Shown: positions 8,493 to 16,569 of the stretch, piece after piece | Numbering within the stretch: the first letter of the stretch is position 1 | Layout: each line of letters starts with the position of its first letter | Source of the DNA: JASUTC01 sp035447925 | GTDB taxonomy: Bacteria; Thermotogota; Thermotogae; MWEM01 | Direction: 5' to 3' | DNA length: 41,181 nucleotides | NCBI GenBank assembly: GCA_035447925.1 | Contig: DAOTHY010000013.1 | Coordinates: forward strand, 1 to 41,181 | Translations under genes and position numbers: made by a program | Notes under the pieces: model-generated | Databases searched by the model: none | Told to the model about the DNA's origin: nothing | What the model saw: only the letters and a program-made list of their open reading frames with translations

Positions 8493-8527
8493 GTTATCCT
8501 CCTAATGTCTTTAACTTTGATTAATTA

Positions 8528-8551
8528 GCCGGCACGCCAAAGCGCACCGGC
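8528..8551 (-). terminator. Strong intercistronic stem-loop, no U tract
   Basis: The minus-strand RNA reads GCCGGTGCGC-UUUG-GCGUGCCGGC: ten pairs, two of them G-U, closing a four-base loop. On the plus strand the same two positions would be A/C mismatches, so the fold is stable only in the operon transcript. There is no following T run. This suits an mRNA-stabilising or partial-attenuation hairpin after a highly expressed binding-protein gene rather than a full terminator. Confidence 0.6.
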
Positions 8552-8560
8552 CATTGATCG

Positions 8561-9778
8561 TTATTTTAAATCGATTTTTTCTTCGAGTTCTTCTTGTGCT
8601 GCGTTTAAGGCTTCTTCCGGTGTTTTCTCTCCGTACCTTGCTTCTTCCAGATATCGATTGATAATATCCGTCATCTCACCGATATTTTCGATTACCGGAG
8701 GTGTAACGAGATAATTCAAGGATTCGAAGACGGCTTCCCGGTTATCTGGTGGTGTTTGGGAGATATAATCATCCAAAATATCCTGATAGGTAACCGCTGG
8801 TAATTCCCAACCGGCATCAATTCTGATCTTCGCTACTTCTCTACTGGAAGAGAAGAAATTAATCCATTTGAATGCTGCTTCCTTGTTCTTGGCATCTTTA
8901 CTGATGACGACACCGTTTGAGAAGAAATGGGTAGATTTAGCAATATTTCCGGGTTCTACCTGAATATCCCAGTTAAAGTCACAGTCTTTAATGAATGTTG
9001 GTAACGCCCAAATGCCTGTGACAACCATACCCAATCTGCCAGAGATGAATAAATCCCAGTCGCCCATTCCCGCAAGCTGTGCATCGTTAGGCATCACGTT
9101 GTACTTTTGAACACGATCTACCATAAACTGAAGCGTCTCGATATTTTCTTTTCTGTTTAATGTAAATTCCGTTTTATCGTCATTCAATAAACTGCCGCCA
9201 TTCTGTCGAACCGTTTTATAGAATTCCCAGAACTGTATGGGCTGATAGATCCCGAAGGTCATGGGATGAAGGTCGCGGATTTTCTTGGCTGCTTCTAATT
9301 CATCCTGCCAGGTCCAATCCAGTGTCGGATATTCTGCGCCTGCCTGATCAAAAAGATCTTTGTTATAGATCAAAACAACGTTGGAGAAACTAAAGGGAAG
9401 ACCATACTGTTTACCGTCTGCCTGAAAGGCCTTTAAAGCCATTTCATTGATATTACTTTCATCAAAACCTACTTTTTCCATAGGCTGCGCCAAGTCCAAT
9501 AATACACCTTTTTTGGCGTAGGTGTAGAAATTTTCGTAGTTGAGTTCAAACGCATCTGGTGGATTGTTACCGGCAATCAGCGTCATGAGCTTAGTGAAAT
9601 AATCTCCAAAACCCACCGTTTCAATTTTAATCTTAATATCGGGATTTTGTTCCTCAAAGACATTTTTCATCTCTTCCAGATATTGTGTGTTATCTCCCGC
9701 TGATGAAAAATTCATAAAATTAACCGTTGTTACTGCGAAACTCATTCCTGCTACAACACTTACAATCAAAACGAACAA
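8561..9778 (-). CDS. Sugar ABC transporter substrate-binding protein
   Basis: This is a family 1 extracellular solute-binding protein (COG1653), about 405-411 residues, which captures an oligosaccharide outside the cell and delivers it to the two permeases encoded upstream. The N-terminus is a signal peptide ending V-V-A-G-M-S-F-A. After it come the usual L-E-E-M-K-N-V-F-E-E-Q-N-P-D-I-K segment and Y-G-L-P-F-S-F-S-N. No lipobox Cys is visible. The boundary given uses TTG 9778, but the GGAGAGG site at 9808-9802 is 23 bases away. At the ideal distance stands AAG (9796-9794), followed by F-K-K-C-L, exactly where ATG would be expected. The true start is therefore probably 9796, with a mutated, miscalled or non-standard start codon. 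No ATPase gene is in the operon; a shared MsmK-type ATPase elsewhere is likely. Confidence 0.85.
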   Translation of the reverse strand: MFVLIVSVVAGMSFAVTTVNFMNFSSAGDNTQYLEEMKNVFEEQNPDIKIKIETVGFGDYFTKLMTLIAGNNPPDAFELNYENFYTYAKKGVLLDLAQPMEKVGFDESNINEMALKAFQADGKQYGLPFSFSNVVLIYNKDLFDQAGAEYPTLDWTWQDELEAAKKIRDLHPMTFGIYQPIQFWEFYKTVRQNGGSLLNDDKTEFTLNRKENIETLQFMVDRVQKYNVMPNDAQLAGMGDWDLFISGRLGMVVTGIWALPTFIKDCDFNWDIQVEPGNIAKSTHFFSNGVVISKDAKNKEAAFKWINFFSSSREVAKIRIDAGWELPAVTYQDILDDYISQTPPDNREAVFESLNYLVTPPVIENIGEMTDIINRYLEEARYGEKTPEEALNAAQEELEEKIDLK

Positions 9779-9831
9779 TAGACACTTCTTAAACTTAAAA
9801 TCCTCTCCTTTTTTGCGTTAGATGATTTGTT

Positions 9832-10659
9832 TTATTTCAAACCACCGACGTTGAATCCAACTTCGATGTGTTTCTGTGAAAAGGCATAAACAACGATCAT
9901 AGGAATAATCGAGATGATTGCACCGGCCATCAGCATGTTATAGTCTGAGGCGTGCTGCCCGTTTAAAAGACTCAATCCAACCGTGAGGGTCTTTTTTTCT
10001 TTTGATGTCAATACAATCAACGGCCAAAGATATGCATTCCAGTTTCCCATAAACGTCAGCACCGTTACCGTGGTCAAGGCGGGTTTAATCAGCGGCAAAA
10101 TCACCTTGAAAAACACTTTAATCCTTGAAGCTCCGTCCATAAAAGCGGCTTCCAGATAACTGTCCGGCAAAGATTTGATATTCTGGCGTAGCAGAAAAGT
10201 ACCAAAAGCGTTGAAAAAACTGGGTAAGAGAACACCGGTATATGAATCCAGCAAATTTAACTCTCTCAAAATTAAATAATTGGGAATCATCAACAAATTA
10301 CCCGGGATCATCATGGTTGCAAGGAAAAAACCGAATAAGATTTCTCGACCTCTAAAATCAATTTTTCCAAAAACAAAAGCGGCCATGGAAGCTGACAATA
10401 CACTGATAAAAGTTCCCACTACGGAAATAAACAGACTGTTAAATATTGAACGGGCAAAGGGAAATATTTTGAATAAATCCAGATAGGACTGGAAGCTTGG
10501 TTTTTCCGGCAGCCACTGAATGGGAATCGTTGTGAGCGCCTTGGTTTCCTTCAAAGATGTAGAAAGCATCCAAAAAAAAGGTAAAAGCGCAAAAACAGCC
10601 AATACAGCTACGACAACATAAAAAACAACCCGTCTGAAAACAACTTTTCTACCCCTCAT
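9832..10659 (-). CDS. Sugar ABC transporter permease, MalG type
   Basis: The 275-residue product has six predicted membrane segments and the cytoplasmic EAA loop (E-A-A-F-M-D-G-A-S-R-I-K-V-F-F-K-V-I-L-P, about residues 178-197) that contacts the ATPase. Features typical of the MalG side are the L-P-F-F-W-M-L-S-T-S-L-K start and the short C-terminal tail ending G-F-N-V-G-G-L-K. Its ATG lies within the end of the MalF-type gene (11-base overlap, ATGAGGGGTAG), giving translational coupling. It precedes the binding-protein gene. Substrate is likely a disaccharide or larger alpha-linked sugar, judged only from the GH31 and GH15 genes downstream. Confidence 0.93.
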   Translation of the reverse strand: MRGRKVVFRRVVFYVVVAVLAVFALLPFFWMLSTSLKETKALTTIPIQWLPEKPSFQSYLDLFKIFPFARSIFNSLFISVVGTFISVLSASMAAFVFGKIDFRGREILFGFFLATMMIPGNLLMIPNYLILRELNLLDSYTGVLLPSFFNAFGTFLLRQNIKSLPDSYLEAAFMDGASRIKVFFKVILPLIKPALTTVTVLTFMGNWNAYLWPLIVLTSKEKKTLTVGLSLLNGQHASDYNMLMAGAIISIIPMIVVYAFSQKHIEVGFNVGGLK

Positions 10660-11566
10660 AATGCACCCACTTCTTTTGAAGTTTTAATTGAATAATCGTG
10701 GCAACAAAGATGAACACAAATAAAATCCATGAAAAAGCCGTGGCATAGCCCATCTTGTAATAATCAAATGCGTATGTATAAATCCTCTCCACCATCACTT
10801 GCGTCGACCCATAGGGACCACCCTGAGTCATAATCATGACCTGGGGGAAAAGTTGGAAAGAATTAATAATTGAGATAATGATGACAAAAAACATGGTAGG
10901 AGAAATCAACGGCAGGGTAATGTTAAAGAAATTCTTGATACCCGAAGCACCATCTATTTTTGCCGCTTCATAATAAGTCTTATCAATAGACTGCAAGGCG
11001 GATAAGAAAATCAACCCGAAATAACCCATATCTTTCCAAAGACTGGCAAAGACAATTCCCGGCATAGCCCAGTGTTTATCGTACAACCAACTGGGACCAT
11101 TCAGCCCAAAGAATTGAAGAATTTCATTGATAGGCCCGTAATAAGGACTCAACAACCATCTCCAAAGCAAGGCAGCCGCTACCCAGGAAGTCAAAACGGG
11201 AATGTAAAAAACAACTCGAAAGATCTTCCTCCCCGGAACCTTCACATTCAAAAGCGAAGCCAATCCCAGAGAAACAATGAGTATCAGCGGGATGTATAAA
11301 ATGATGAAATAAAAGGTATTTCCCAAAACCTTCCAAAATTCGGAACTTTTAAGGATTTCGATGTAATTGTCCAACCCCAAAAAATTCATCTTAGAGAGAA
11401 CATCCCAATCCGTTAAACTAAGAAAAAAAGAATACCCAAAGGGAAGCATTTGAAAAACTATAAGACCGAATAAACTTGGTAAAAGGAAGAACATAATATC
11501 CAACGCTTTTCTTCGTTTATTCAAAGTAACCAAAAAACCCACCGCCTCAAAAGATACTTTCTTCAC
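10649..11566 (-). CDS. Sugar ABC transporter permease, MalF type
   Basis: The product (up to 305 residues) is an inner-membrane permease with six segments and the EAA loop (E-A-A-K-I-D-G-A-S-G-I-K-N-F-F-N). It pairs with the MalG-type subunit. The start is uncertain. The longest frame begins at GTG 11566, only about 10 bases after the expected transcription start, so it would be almost leaderless and has no ribosome-binding site. A better-placed option is TTG 11533 or 11524, downstream of GAGGCGGTGGG, giving a protein starting near N-K-R-R-K-A-L-D-I-M-F-F, which is usual for MalF-type permeases. It is the first gene of the carbohydrate operon. Confidence 0.9.
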   Translation of the reverse strand: MKKVSFEAVGFLVTLNKRRKALDIMFFLLPSLFGLIVFQMLPFGYSFFLSLTDWDVLSKMNFLGLDNYIEILKSSEFWKVLGNTFYFIILYIPLILIVSLGLASLLNVKVPGRKIFRVVFYIPVLTSWVAAALLWRWLLSPYYGPINEILQFFGLNGPSWLYDKHWAMPGIVFASLWKDMGYFGLIFLSALQSIDKTYYEAAKIDGASGIKNFFNITLPLISPTMFFVIIISIINSFQLFPQVMIMTQGGPYGSTQVMVERIYTYAFDYYKMGYATAFSWILFVFIFVATIIQLKLQKKWVHYEG

Positions 11567-11582
11567 TGAATAAAGTAAGTAT

Positions 11583-11611
11583 ATAATACAACATTCTTTT
11601 TACTTTGTCAA
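11583..11611 (-). promoter_or_regulatory. Promoter of the carbohydrate operon
   Basis: Read on the minus strand: TTGACA (11611-11606), 17-base spacer, TATTAT (11588-11583). This is a near-consensus housekeeping promoter. Transcription should begin near 11576, very close to the first possible start codon of the MalF-type gene. Control by the ROK repressor encoded in the operon is expected, but I cannot point to a clear operator palindrome. Confidence 0.7.
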
Positions 11612-11846
11612 GCGTTGTTTGTTTTTTTGTTTCAGGGGTAGTGAATGGCTCGGAGAGCGTGATATAAAAGACTTAAGAGTTTTTTTCGGTATATAGGTTT
11701 ACCAAACACTAGTTGAAATTCTTGAAAAACAAAATTTCAAAATTTGTCGAAGAAAATACTTGCATTTGATTTTGCCACACTAATGAACTTAAAGAAGTTT
11801 TCTTGAGATTTCTGAATAATAAAAACATTTCTATATCTAAAAGAAC

Positions 11847-11893
11847 AAAAATCCCCTCCTCGGAGGGGTGGATGCGAAGCAGACGGGGTGGGT
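11847..11893 (+). repeat. REP-like palindromic unit A
   Basis: Contains the stem CCCCTCC-TC-GGAGGGG (11853-11868) followed by a GACGGGGTGGGTTT end. It is the inverted partner of unit B at 12026-12074; the two differ mainly in the middle 11-12 bases. The type of structure matches bacterial REP elements that are mobilised by REP-associated tyrosine transposases (TnpA-REP). No such transposase gene is in the window. Confidence 0.65.
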
Positions 11894-12025
11894 TTATACA
11901 CAAAAACGGGAACATCACTGTAATGGAATTTAAGAAGCAAATTCCGAGGGGAGTTCTTGGACTTGAAAAACAGTCCTTGAAGTTTTAAGAACAAAACTTC
12001 ACTTTCATTTTTAGGCAATATCCCA

Positions 12026-12074
12026 AAACCCACCCCGTCAGCTAGCGCTGACACCCCTCCGGAGGAGGGGATTT
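12026..12074 (-). repeat. REP-like palindromic unit B
   Basis: Reverse-complement partner of unit A. It has two stems: GTCAGC-TAGC-GCTGAC (12037-12052) and CCCCTCC-GGA-GGAGGGG (12054-12070). Lying about 40 bases beyond the stop codon of the MocR gene, it may also end that transcript. Units A and B together form a BIME-like arrangement. Confidence 0.65.
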
Positions 12075-12117
12075 TACGTCTTTAGCTAAGAATGAGGTTT
12101 TAGTTATCATGAAACTT

Positions 12118-13617
12118 CTATTTCAATTTGGTTAAACTATACCGGATCGCACGACCCAAAGCCTCAATCCCCGGTTTCAAATCATCTTTTTTAACAGCCG
12201 AAATAGAAACTCTTAAATACAAAGCATCGGTTTTTTCAGTAAAGAATTCACTACCCCCCAGAACTTTTACCCCTTCTGCCTCGCATTGTTGCAACAACTG
12301 TGCTTCAAGCTCAACGGGAAGATCTACTTTAATCCAAAATAGATACCCTCCACTGGGACGATTCCAGGAAACCCCTTTGAATGACAATGTTTTCTCAAGA
12401 AGGCTCTGAGCAGTTTCCATTTTCTGTGAATAATACTGATTGACCTTTTTAATAAACCGTTCAAAATATCCCTGATGGCAAAATTCGTAAAGGGCTCCCA
12501 GAGTCAGTGTATTCGAAGATAAATGGCTGATTTTTTTCAGAGCCGTCAGTTGGGAAATAACTCCTTTTTCCCCCGCAATCCAACCCGTTCTTAAACCTGG
12601 AAATAACACTTTTGAAAAGGTTCCCAGATAGAAAACGATTTGATAGTTGTCCATGCTCTTGATGGGAAGCACTTTTCGGTTAAAATAGTCAATTTCCTCT
12701 TCAAAACTATCCTCAATTAAAGGAACCGAATACTTTAAGCACAGTGACAACAGTCTTTCCCGATGCGATTGGGATGTTGTGATACCGGTAGGGTTGTGAA
12801 AGGTTGGGACGGAGTAGATGAATTTTGGCTGACGGTTATTAGAACAATGTTTATGAAGCTGCTCTTCAAGTATTTCCAGGTTCATCCCAGCAGAATTCAT
12901 AGGAATACCAACGACCCTCAAACCATGAACCCTCATTTGTGAAAGGGCTACTCTGTAACCTGGGGATTCAAGGAAAACCGTGTCGCCTTTTTCCGTAAAT
13001 AGTTTGATTAACAGTTCCAATGCCTGTGAAATTCCCTCTGTCAGCAGCACTTCATCCGGATAGACATCGATGGAATGGGTCAGCATTCTTTTTGAAATCC
13101 ATTCTCTCAGGGGATAATACCCCATGGGATGGCCATAATTCAGCAGCGAAGGAGAAACATTCAATAACATGTTGTTCAGGGATTTTCTAAAAGTTGCCAC
13201 GGGAAAGATTGAAGGATCAAGATTCATGGCACTCATATCGATGATATTTTTCGAGTCTTTTTTCTCCTCTTCCGGTTGAATAATCGCGTTGATACGTTGC
13301 GCTTTTTCCCTCCCGATGATGGTTTTATCATAGTCCAGGGCAATTTCCCCTCGGGTCTTCTTGTTGACGATAGAAGCCCTCTTTCTGACGGTGGTATAAG
13401 CCCCCTGATGACTGTTCAAATACCCCAATGCCCACAGTTCTTCATAGGCCTGAACTACGGTTTGCCGGCTTACATCAAGTGTTTGAGCCAGCTTCCTTGT
13501 TGAAGGCAGTGCGTCTGAGGAGTTTAAAGTTCCGGTTTCTATCAACTCGGATATTTTATCCACAATCTGAAGATATAAGGGCTTTTGAGACTTTTTGTCC
13601 AGTTGAATGATCAGCAA
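12118..13617 (-). CDS. MocR-family regulator (GntR HTH + aminotransferase)
   Basis: The 499-residue product joins a GntR-type winged HTH (about residues 10-75; L-P-S-T-R-K-L-A, then S-R-Q-T-V-V-Q-A-Y-E-E-L) to a fold-type I aminotransferase domain. The PLP-binding Lys is in G-T-F-S-K-V-L-F-P-G-L-R-T-G-W. Proteins of this type use PLP or a PLP adduct as effector and usually control vitamin B6, GABA, taurine or amino-acid genes. Translation likely begins at TTG 13617, seven bases after a perfect AGGAGG; an adjacent TTG at 13620 is only four bases away. The upstream gene on the same strand encodes a DMT exporter, so the regulator may control export of an amine or amino acid. No pdxST genes are nearby. 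Confidence 0.9.
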   Translation of the reverse strand: MLIIQLDKKSQKPLYLQIVDKISELIETGTLNSSDALPSTRKLAQTLDVSRQTVVQAYEELWALGYLNSHQGAYTTVRKRASIVNKKTRGEIALDYDKTIIGREKAQRINAIIQPEEEKKDSKNIIDMSAMNLDPSIFPVATFRKSLNNMLLNVSPSLLNYGHPMGYYPLREWISKRMLTHSIDVYPDEVLLTEGISQALELLIKLFTEKGDTVFLESPGYRVALSQMRVHGLRVVGIPMNSAGMNLEILEEQLHKHCSNNRQPKFIYSVPTFHNPTGITTSQSHRERLLSLCLKYSVPLIEDSFEEEIDYFNRKVLPIKSMDNYQIVFYLGTFSKVLFPGLRTGWIAGEKGVISQLTALKKISHLSSNTLTLGALYEFCHQGYFERFIKKVNQYYSQKMETAQSLLEKTLSFKGVSWNRPSGGYLFWIKVDLPVELEAQLLQQCEAEGVKVLGGSEFFTEKTDALYLRVSISAVKKDDLKPGIEALGRAIRYSLTKLK

Positions 13618-13675
13618 CAACTTTCCTCCTAATATTTTACTTAATTATAAACATCTTTCATCTCTAAACAGAATC

Positions 13676-14581
13676 TCATTGTGATTCTGCGGATAATTTC
13701 CTCTCCTTATAACCGTAATTAAGATAAATGCCAAAAATAATAATGACGCCTCCAATAATGAGCGCGGGTGTTATAGGTTCATCCAGAAAGATGATTGAAA
13801 AAAGGGCTGTAAAAATCGGAACCAAACTGTAAAAGCCCATGGTTTTTGTAGCCCCGATGAAATGGATGGAAACCTGATGCAACAGATAACCAACTGCTGA
13901 GGCGAGTGTGCCTAAATAAATGACAGCAAATTTTTCCTGAAGTGTTGATGCCTTCCAGATTTGGAATGGTTTTTCTCCCATGGCAATGGGGATCATAAAC
14001 AGTAGTGAGAGGATAAAGCTGTACCCGGTAAGTATAAACGGTGAATAGCGCTTCATGATCTTTTGGCTGAAAACTGCATAAAAAGAATACAAGATCACAG
14101 CTGCAAACATGATGAGATCACCGGGGTTAAACGAAAAAGCCGATGTTCCAATTTGAAAACCGTTTGTTATGGTAATCATCACGCCAAACATAGCAATTGA
14201 AACGGCAAATAATTTGATGGGTGTCAGTCGCTCTCGAATCAATAATGAAGAAATCAGCAAAGTCATCAACGGATTAGTGGCAACAATGATGGCTGCCTTA
14301 ATCGCTGTTGTATAGGATAGGGCAAGAAAATATAAAATACCATAACCAAACCCTCCTGAGATGGCAATTATGATCATGACGGGTAAATCTCTTATCTTCA
14401 AGATAGCCTTTTTGCCTTCCTTTTTAATCATAATCGGAAAGATGATCAGGGCAGAAATCAAGTACCTGAAAAAAGTAAGGGTTAAAGGTGGAAATTGATC
14501 CACCGTCACTTTGCCAATAACAAAAGAGCCACCCCAAAACATCGTAACAAGCACCATCAGTAAATATACATACCGTTTCAT
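13676..14581 (-). CDS. EamA/DMT-family transporter
   Basis: The 301-residue product has about ten hydrophobic segments in two EamA halves. The first half starts M-F-W-G-G-S-F-V-I-G-K and contains A-A-I-I-V-A-T-N-P-L-M-T-L-L near residue 90, and the second repeats this plan with G-F-Y-S-L-V-P-I-F-T-A-L-F near 245. Such carriers export amino acids and related metabolites. ATG 14581 follows AAAAGGTG. It lies 55 bases upstream of the MocR-type regulator on the same strand, and the two are likely cotranscribed. The substrate is unknown. Upstream, a TATACT box stands near 14620, but no matching -35 was clear. Confidence 0.88.
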   Translation of the reverse strand: MKRYVYLLMVLVTMFWGGSFVIGKVTVDQFPPLTLTFFRYLISALIIFPIMIKKEGKKAILKIRDLPVMIIIAISGGFGYGILYFLALSYTTAIKAAIIVATNPLMTLLISSLLIRERLTPIKLFAVSIAMFGVMITITNGFQIGTSAFSFNPGDLIMFAAVILYSFYAVFSQKIMKRYSPFILTGYSFILSLLFMIPIAMGEKPFQIWKASTLQEKFAVIYLGTLASAVGYLLHQVSIHFIGATKTMGFYSLVPIFTALFSIIFLDEPITPALIIGGVIIIFGIYLNYGYKERKLSAESQ

Positions 14582-14681
14582 TTGTCTTCAGCACCTTTTA
14601 AACATAGTAGTATAAATATCATTTTAATAACCCCCTTTTTGGACCATTAACTATAAGACAATTTTGGTATTTAACAAAGGT

Positions 14682-14716
14682 CCAATATTTCAATTTATAG
14701 AACTACCAATATTTCA
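14682..14716. repeat. Direct repeat upstream of the DMT/MocR genes
   Basis: CCAATATTTCA occurs twice in the same orientation, at 14682-14692 and 14706-14716 (24 bases start to start). MocR regulators often bind direct repeats, so this could be an operator, though it is about 100 bases upstream of the DMT start in very A/T-rich sequence. Confidence 0.25.
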
Positions 14717-14847
14717 TTCTTTAATCGTTTTCACAAAGAAAAAGTGTTTTATTAGAGTAAATGATATTTTTTTTAACAGCTTTTATGTTCTAAGATGCTC
14801 TTATAATAGCTCTTTCAACCAATTTCAATTTATTATTTTGAAAAGAC

Positions 14848-14876
14848 TTGACAAAACAGAACGAACAGGGTATACT
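14848..14876 (+). promoter_or_regulatory. Promoter of the ABC/GntR operon
   Basis: TTGACA (14848-14853), 17-base spacer, TATACT (14871-14876). This is a near-consensus housekeeping promoter 43 bases before the ATPase ATG. An imperfect palindrome begins at the last bases of the -10 box. Confidence 0.75.
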
Positions 14877-14898
14877 GTGTATGTACGATATATACAGT
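14874..14898. promoter_or_regulatory. Likely GntR (YtrA-type) operator
   Basis: A 25-base imperfect palindrome, ACTGT-N-TAT-seven bases-ATA-N-ACAGT, starts at the -10 box and runs across the expected transcription start. The GntR gene at 16569 is the last gene of the operon, so negative autoregulation is the simple reading. Confidence 0.55.
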
Positions 14899-14918
14899 TA
14901 GAAAAGGAGGGCAATTAA

Positions 14919-15922
14919 ATGCCGATACTAAAAGTTGACAAAATCAACAAAAAATATGAGCATTTCCAATTATCAGATGTTTCCTTTAAACTTGAAAAGG
15001 GTTATATCATGGGTTTTATTGGTGAAAATGGGGCAGGAAAGACCACAACACTCAAGGCAATCTTAAACATGATTCACATCGAAAGTGGAAGTGTTGAAGT
15101 CTTTGGACGAGATCTAGAAAAGGATGAGCAAAAGATTAAGGAAAATATCGGATATATGTTTGGAGGGATCGATTTTTATCCCAGAAAAAAACTGAAACTG
15201 ATTACTTCGGTGATTAAACGGTTTTACAGTAATTGGGATGAAGCAGTATACAAACACTATATGGACAAGTTCCGGTTGGATGAAGAAAAAAGGTTGCATG
15301 ATCTGTCTCATGGTATGAAAGTCAAATACAATTTGACATTGGCGTTATCCCACAATGCAAAACTGATGATTCTTGATGAACCCACCACGGGCCTTGATCC
15401 AGCTGCTCGTGATGGCTTGATGGAGATTTTTCAGGAGATTATTGAGGATGGTGAAAGAAGCATTCTATTCTCGACGCATATTGTCAGCGATTTGGAGAAA
15501 TGCGCCGATTATATTACTTATATCAACAACGGTCGGATTATTGACAGTTCCACTCGAGAAGACTTCACTGATTCTTACCGGTTGGTTCGTGGTAGTAAAA
15601 AGCAACTGGACGTTGTTAAGAAAGAATTGGTTTCATTCAAAGAGGATTCCTTTGGTTTTACGGGACTCGCTAAAANNNNNNNNNNNNNNNNNNNNNNNNN
15701 NNNNNNNNNNNNNNNNNNNNNNNNNNNNNNNNNNNNNNNNNNNNNNNNNNNNNNNNNNNNNNNNNNNNNNNNNNNAAAGAATTGGTTTCATTCAAAGAGG
15801 ATTCCTTTGGTTTTACGGGACTCGCTAAAAAGAACTCATTATCTTCTCTTGATGGTCTTCAAGTTGATAAAGCTGACCTGGAAGATATTATGATTTATTA
15901 TGCCAAAAGAGGTGAGAAATAA
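14919..15922 (+). CDS. ABC transporter ATPase (YtrB-like), with assembly gap
   Basis: An ABC-2-type ATPase: Walker A G-E-N-G-A-G-K-T-T-T near residue 34, signature-like L-S-H-G-M-K, Walker B L-M-I-L-D-E-P-T-T-G-L-D, and switch His in S-T-H-I-V-S-D. AGGAGG at 14905-14910 precedes ATG 14919. The gene contains 100 N (15676-15775) flanked by an identical 55-base sequence. Removing the N and one repeat gives an uninterrupted 282-residue protein ending Y-Y-A-K-R-G-E-K, with TAA at 15920-15922 sharing its A with the next ATG. The literal sequence instead reads into a wrong frame after the gap. The partner permease and a GntR regulator follow. Such modules often respond to cell-envelope stress or antibiotics; the cargo is unknown. 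Confidence 0.9.
15621..15830. other. Scaffold gap with duplicated 55-base flanks
   Basis: 15621-15675 and 15776-15830 are identical over 55 bases and enclose exactly 100 N. This is the pattern of two contig ends that overlap by an assembly k-mer but were joined by a default gap. The real locus is most likely 155 bases shorter. Confidence 0.9.
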
Positions 15923-16569
15923 TGAGAGAATTATTATACAAAGAATTCAGATTGGCAATTCATCCAGCGTTTTACGTGATTTTTTTAACAGCAATACTGC
16001 TGCTGATTCCCAACTGGATCTTCACCGTTGCCATGTCATATCTGTTATGGGTTATTGTTCCTAACCTGTTTTTTGCAATAGCTGCCAACAATGACACATT
16101 CTTTTCAGTTCTGATGCCTGTTAAAAAAAGCGATGTTGTTAAATCGAAAATCTATACCGTCATAGCCCTTGAATTATTGAACATCATCATCGCCATTCCC
16201 TTTGCCATTGCCAATTTTATTCTTTATAGAGGCGGTTTGGGGATGCTGGATCCCAACCCGGCTTTCTTCGGGTTTGTTCTGATCATGTATGCCCTGTTTA
16301 ATTTTCTTTTTATCCCGGGATTTTATAGAACAGGCTTTAAAATGGCGCTTCCAATGACTATAGCCATCACCGGTGCTTTACTTTTCGCTATTTTCATACA
16401 GTTTCTGCCCTTTATTTCTCAACGGTTTAATACAATGTTCAACCTCAGAACACCTGAATCGTTGATGTGGCAAATCGGCATGTTGATTGTTGGTATTGCG
16501 GTTTTTATTTTGCTTAACAGCCTGACGATTAAACTATCTGTGAAAAGATTTGAAAAGTTGGATCTATAA
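15922..16569 (+). CDS. ABC-2 type permease subunit
   Basis: The 215-residue product is a membrane protein with about six hydrophobic segments. It resembles the ABC2_membrane_5 group by its start, M-R-E-L-L-Y-K-E-F-R-L-A-I-H-P, by N-N-D-T-F-F-S-V-L-M-P-V-K-K-S-D-V-V near residue 55 and by its size. It pairs with the preceding ATPase, with which it overlaps by one base (TAATG), and it overlaps the GntR gene in the same way at its 3' end. The three genes are thus tightly coupled. It probably forms a homodimeric channel with the ATPase. Substrate cannot be read from the sequence. Confidence 0.85.
   Translation: MRELLYKEFRLAIHPAFYVIFLTAILLLIPNWIFTVAMSYLLWVIVPNLFFAIAANNDTFFSVLMPVKKSDVVKSKIYTVIALELLNIIIAIPFAIANFILYRGGLGMLDPNPAFFGFVLIMYALFNFLFIPGFYRTGFKMALPMTIAITGALLFAIFIQFLPFISQRFNTMFNLRTPESLMWQIGMLIVGIAVFILLNSLTIKLSVKRFEKLDL

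Larger units (their letters stand above)
11612..12117. other. Non-coding region with REP-like pair and hairpins
   Basis: About 500 bases without a supportable gene; the short open frames here lack ribosome-binding sites and overlap repeats. Two REP-like units (11847-11893 and 12026-12074) face each other. Between them are three further small hairpins: GGAATTT/AAATTCC at 11925-11945, GGACT/AGTCC at 11959-11976, and GAAGTTTT/AAAACTTC at 11979-12000. Confidence 0.6.

Noticed and set aside
11709..12054. Open frames on both strands in the region between malF and mocR.
   Set aside because: They run through the REP-like repeats and hairpins, lack ribosome-binding sites and look like no known protein.
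14664..14918. An 84-codon plus-strand frame ahead of the ABC ATPase gene.
   Set aside because: It contains the promoter and operator of the operon and has no ribosome-binding site.
15442..15828. A second reading frame through the assembly gap.
   Set aside because: It exists only because of the N stretch and the duplicated flanks.
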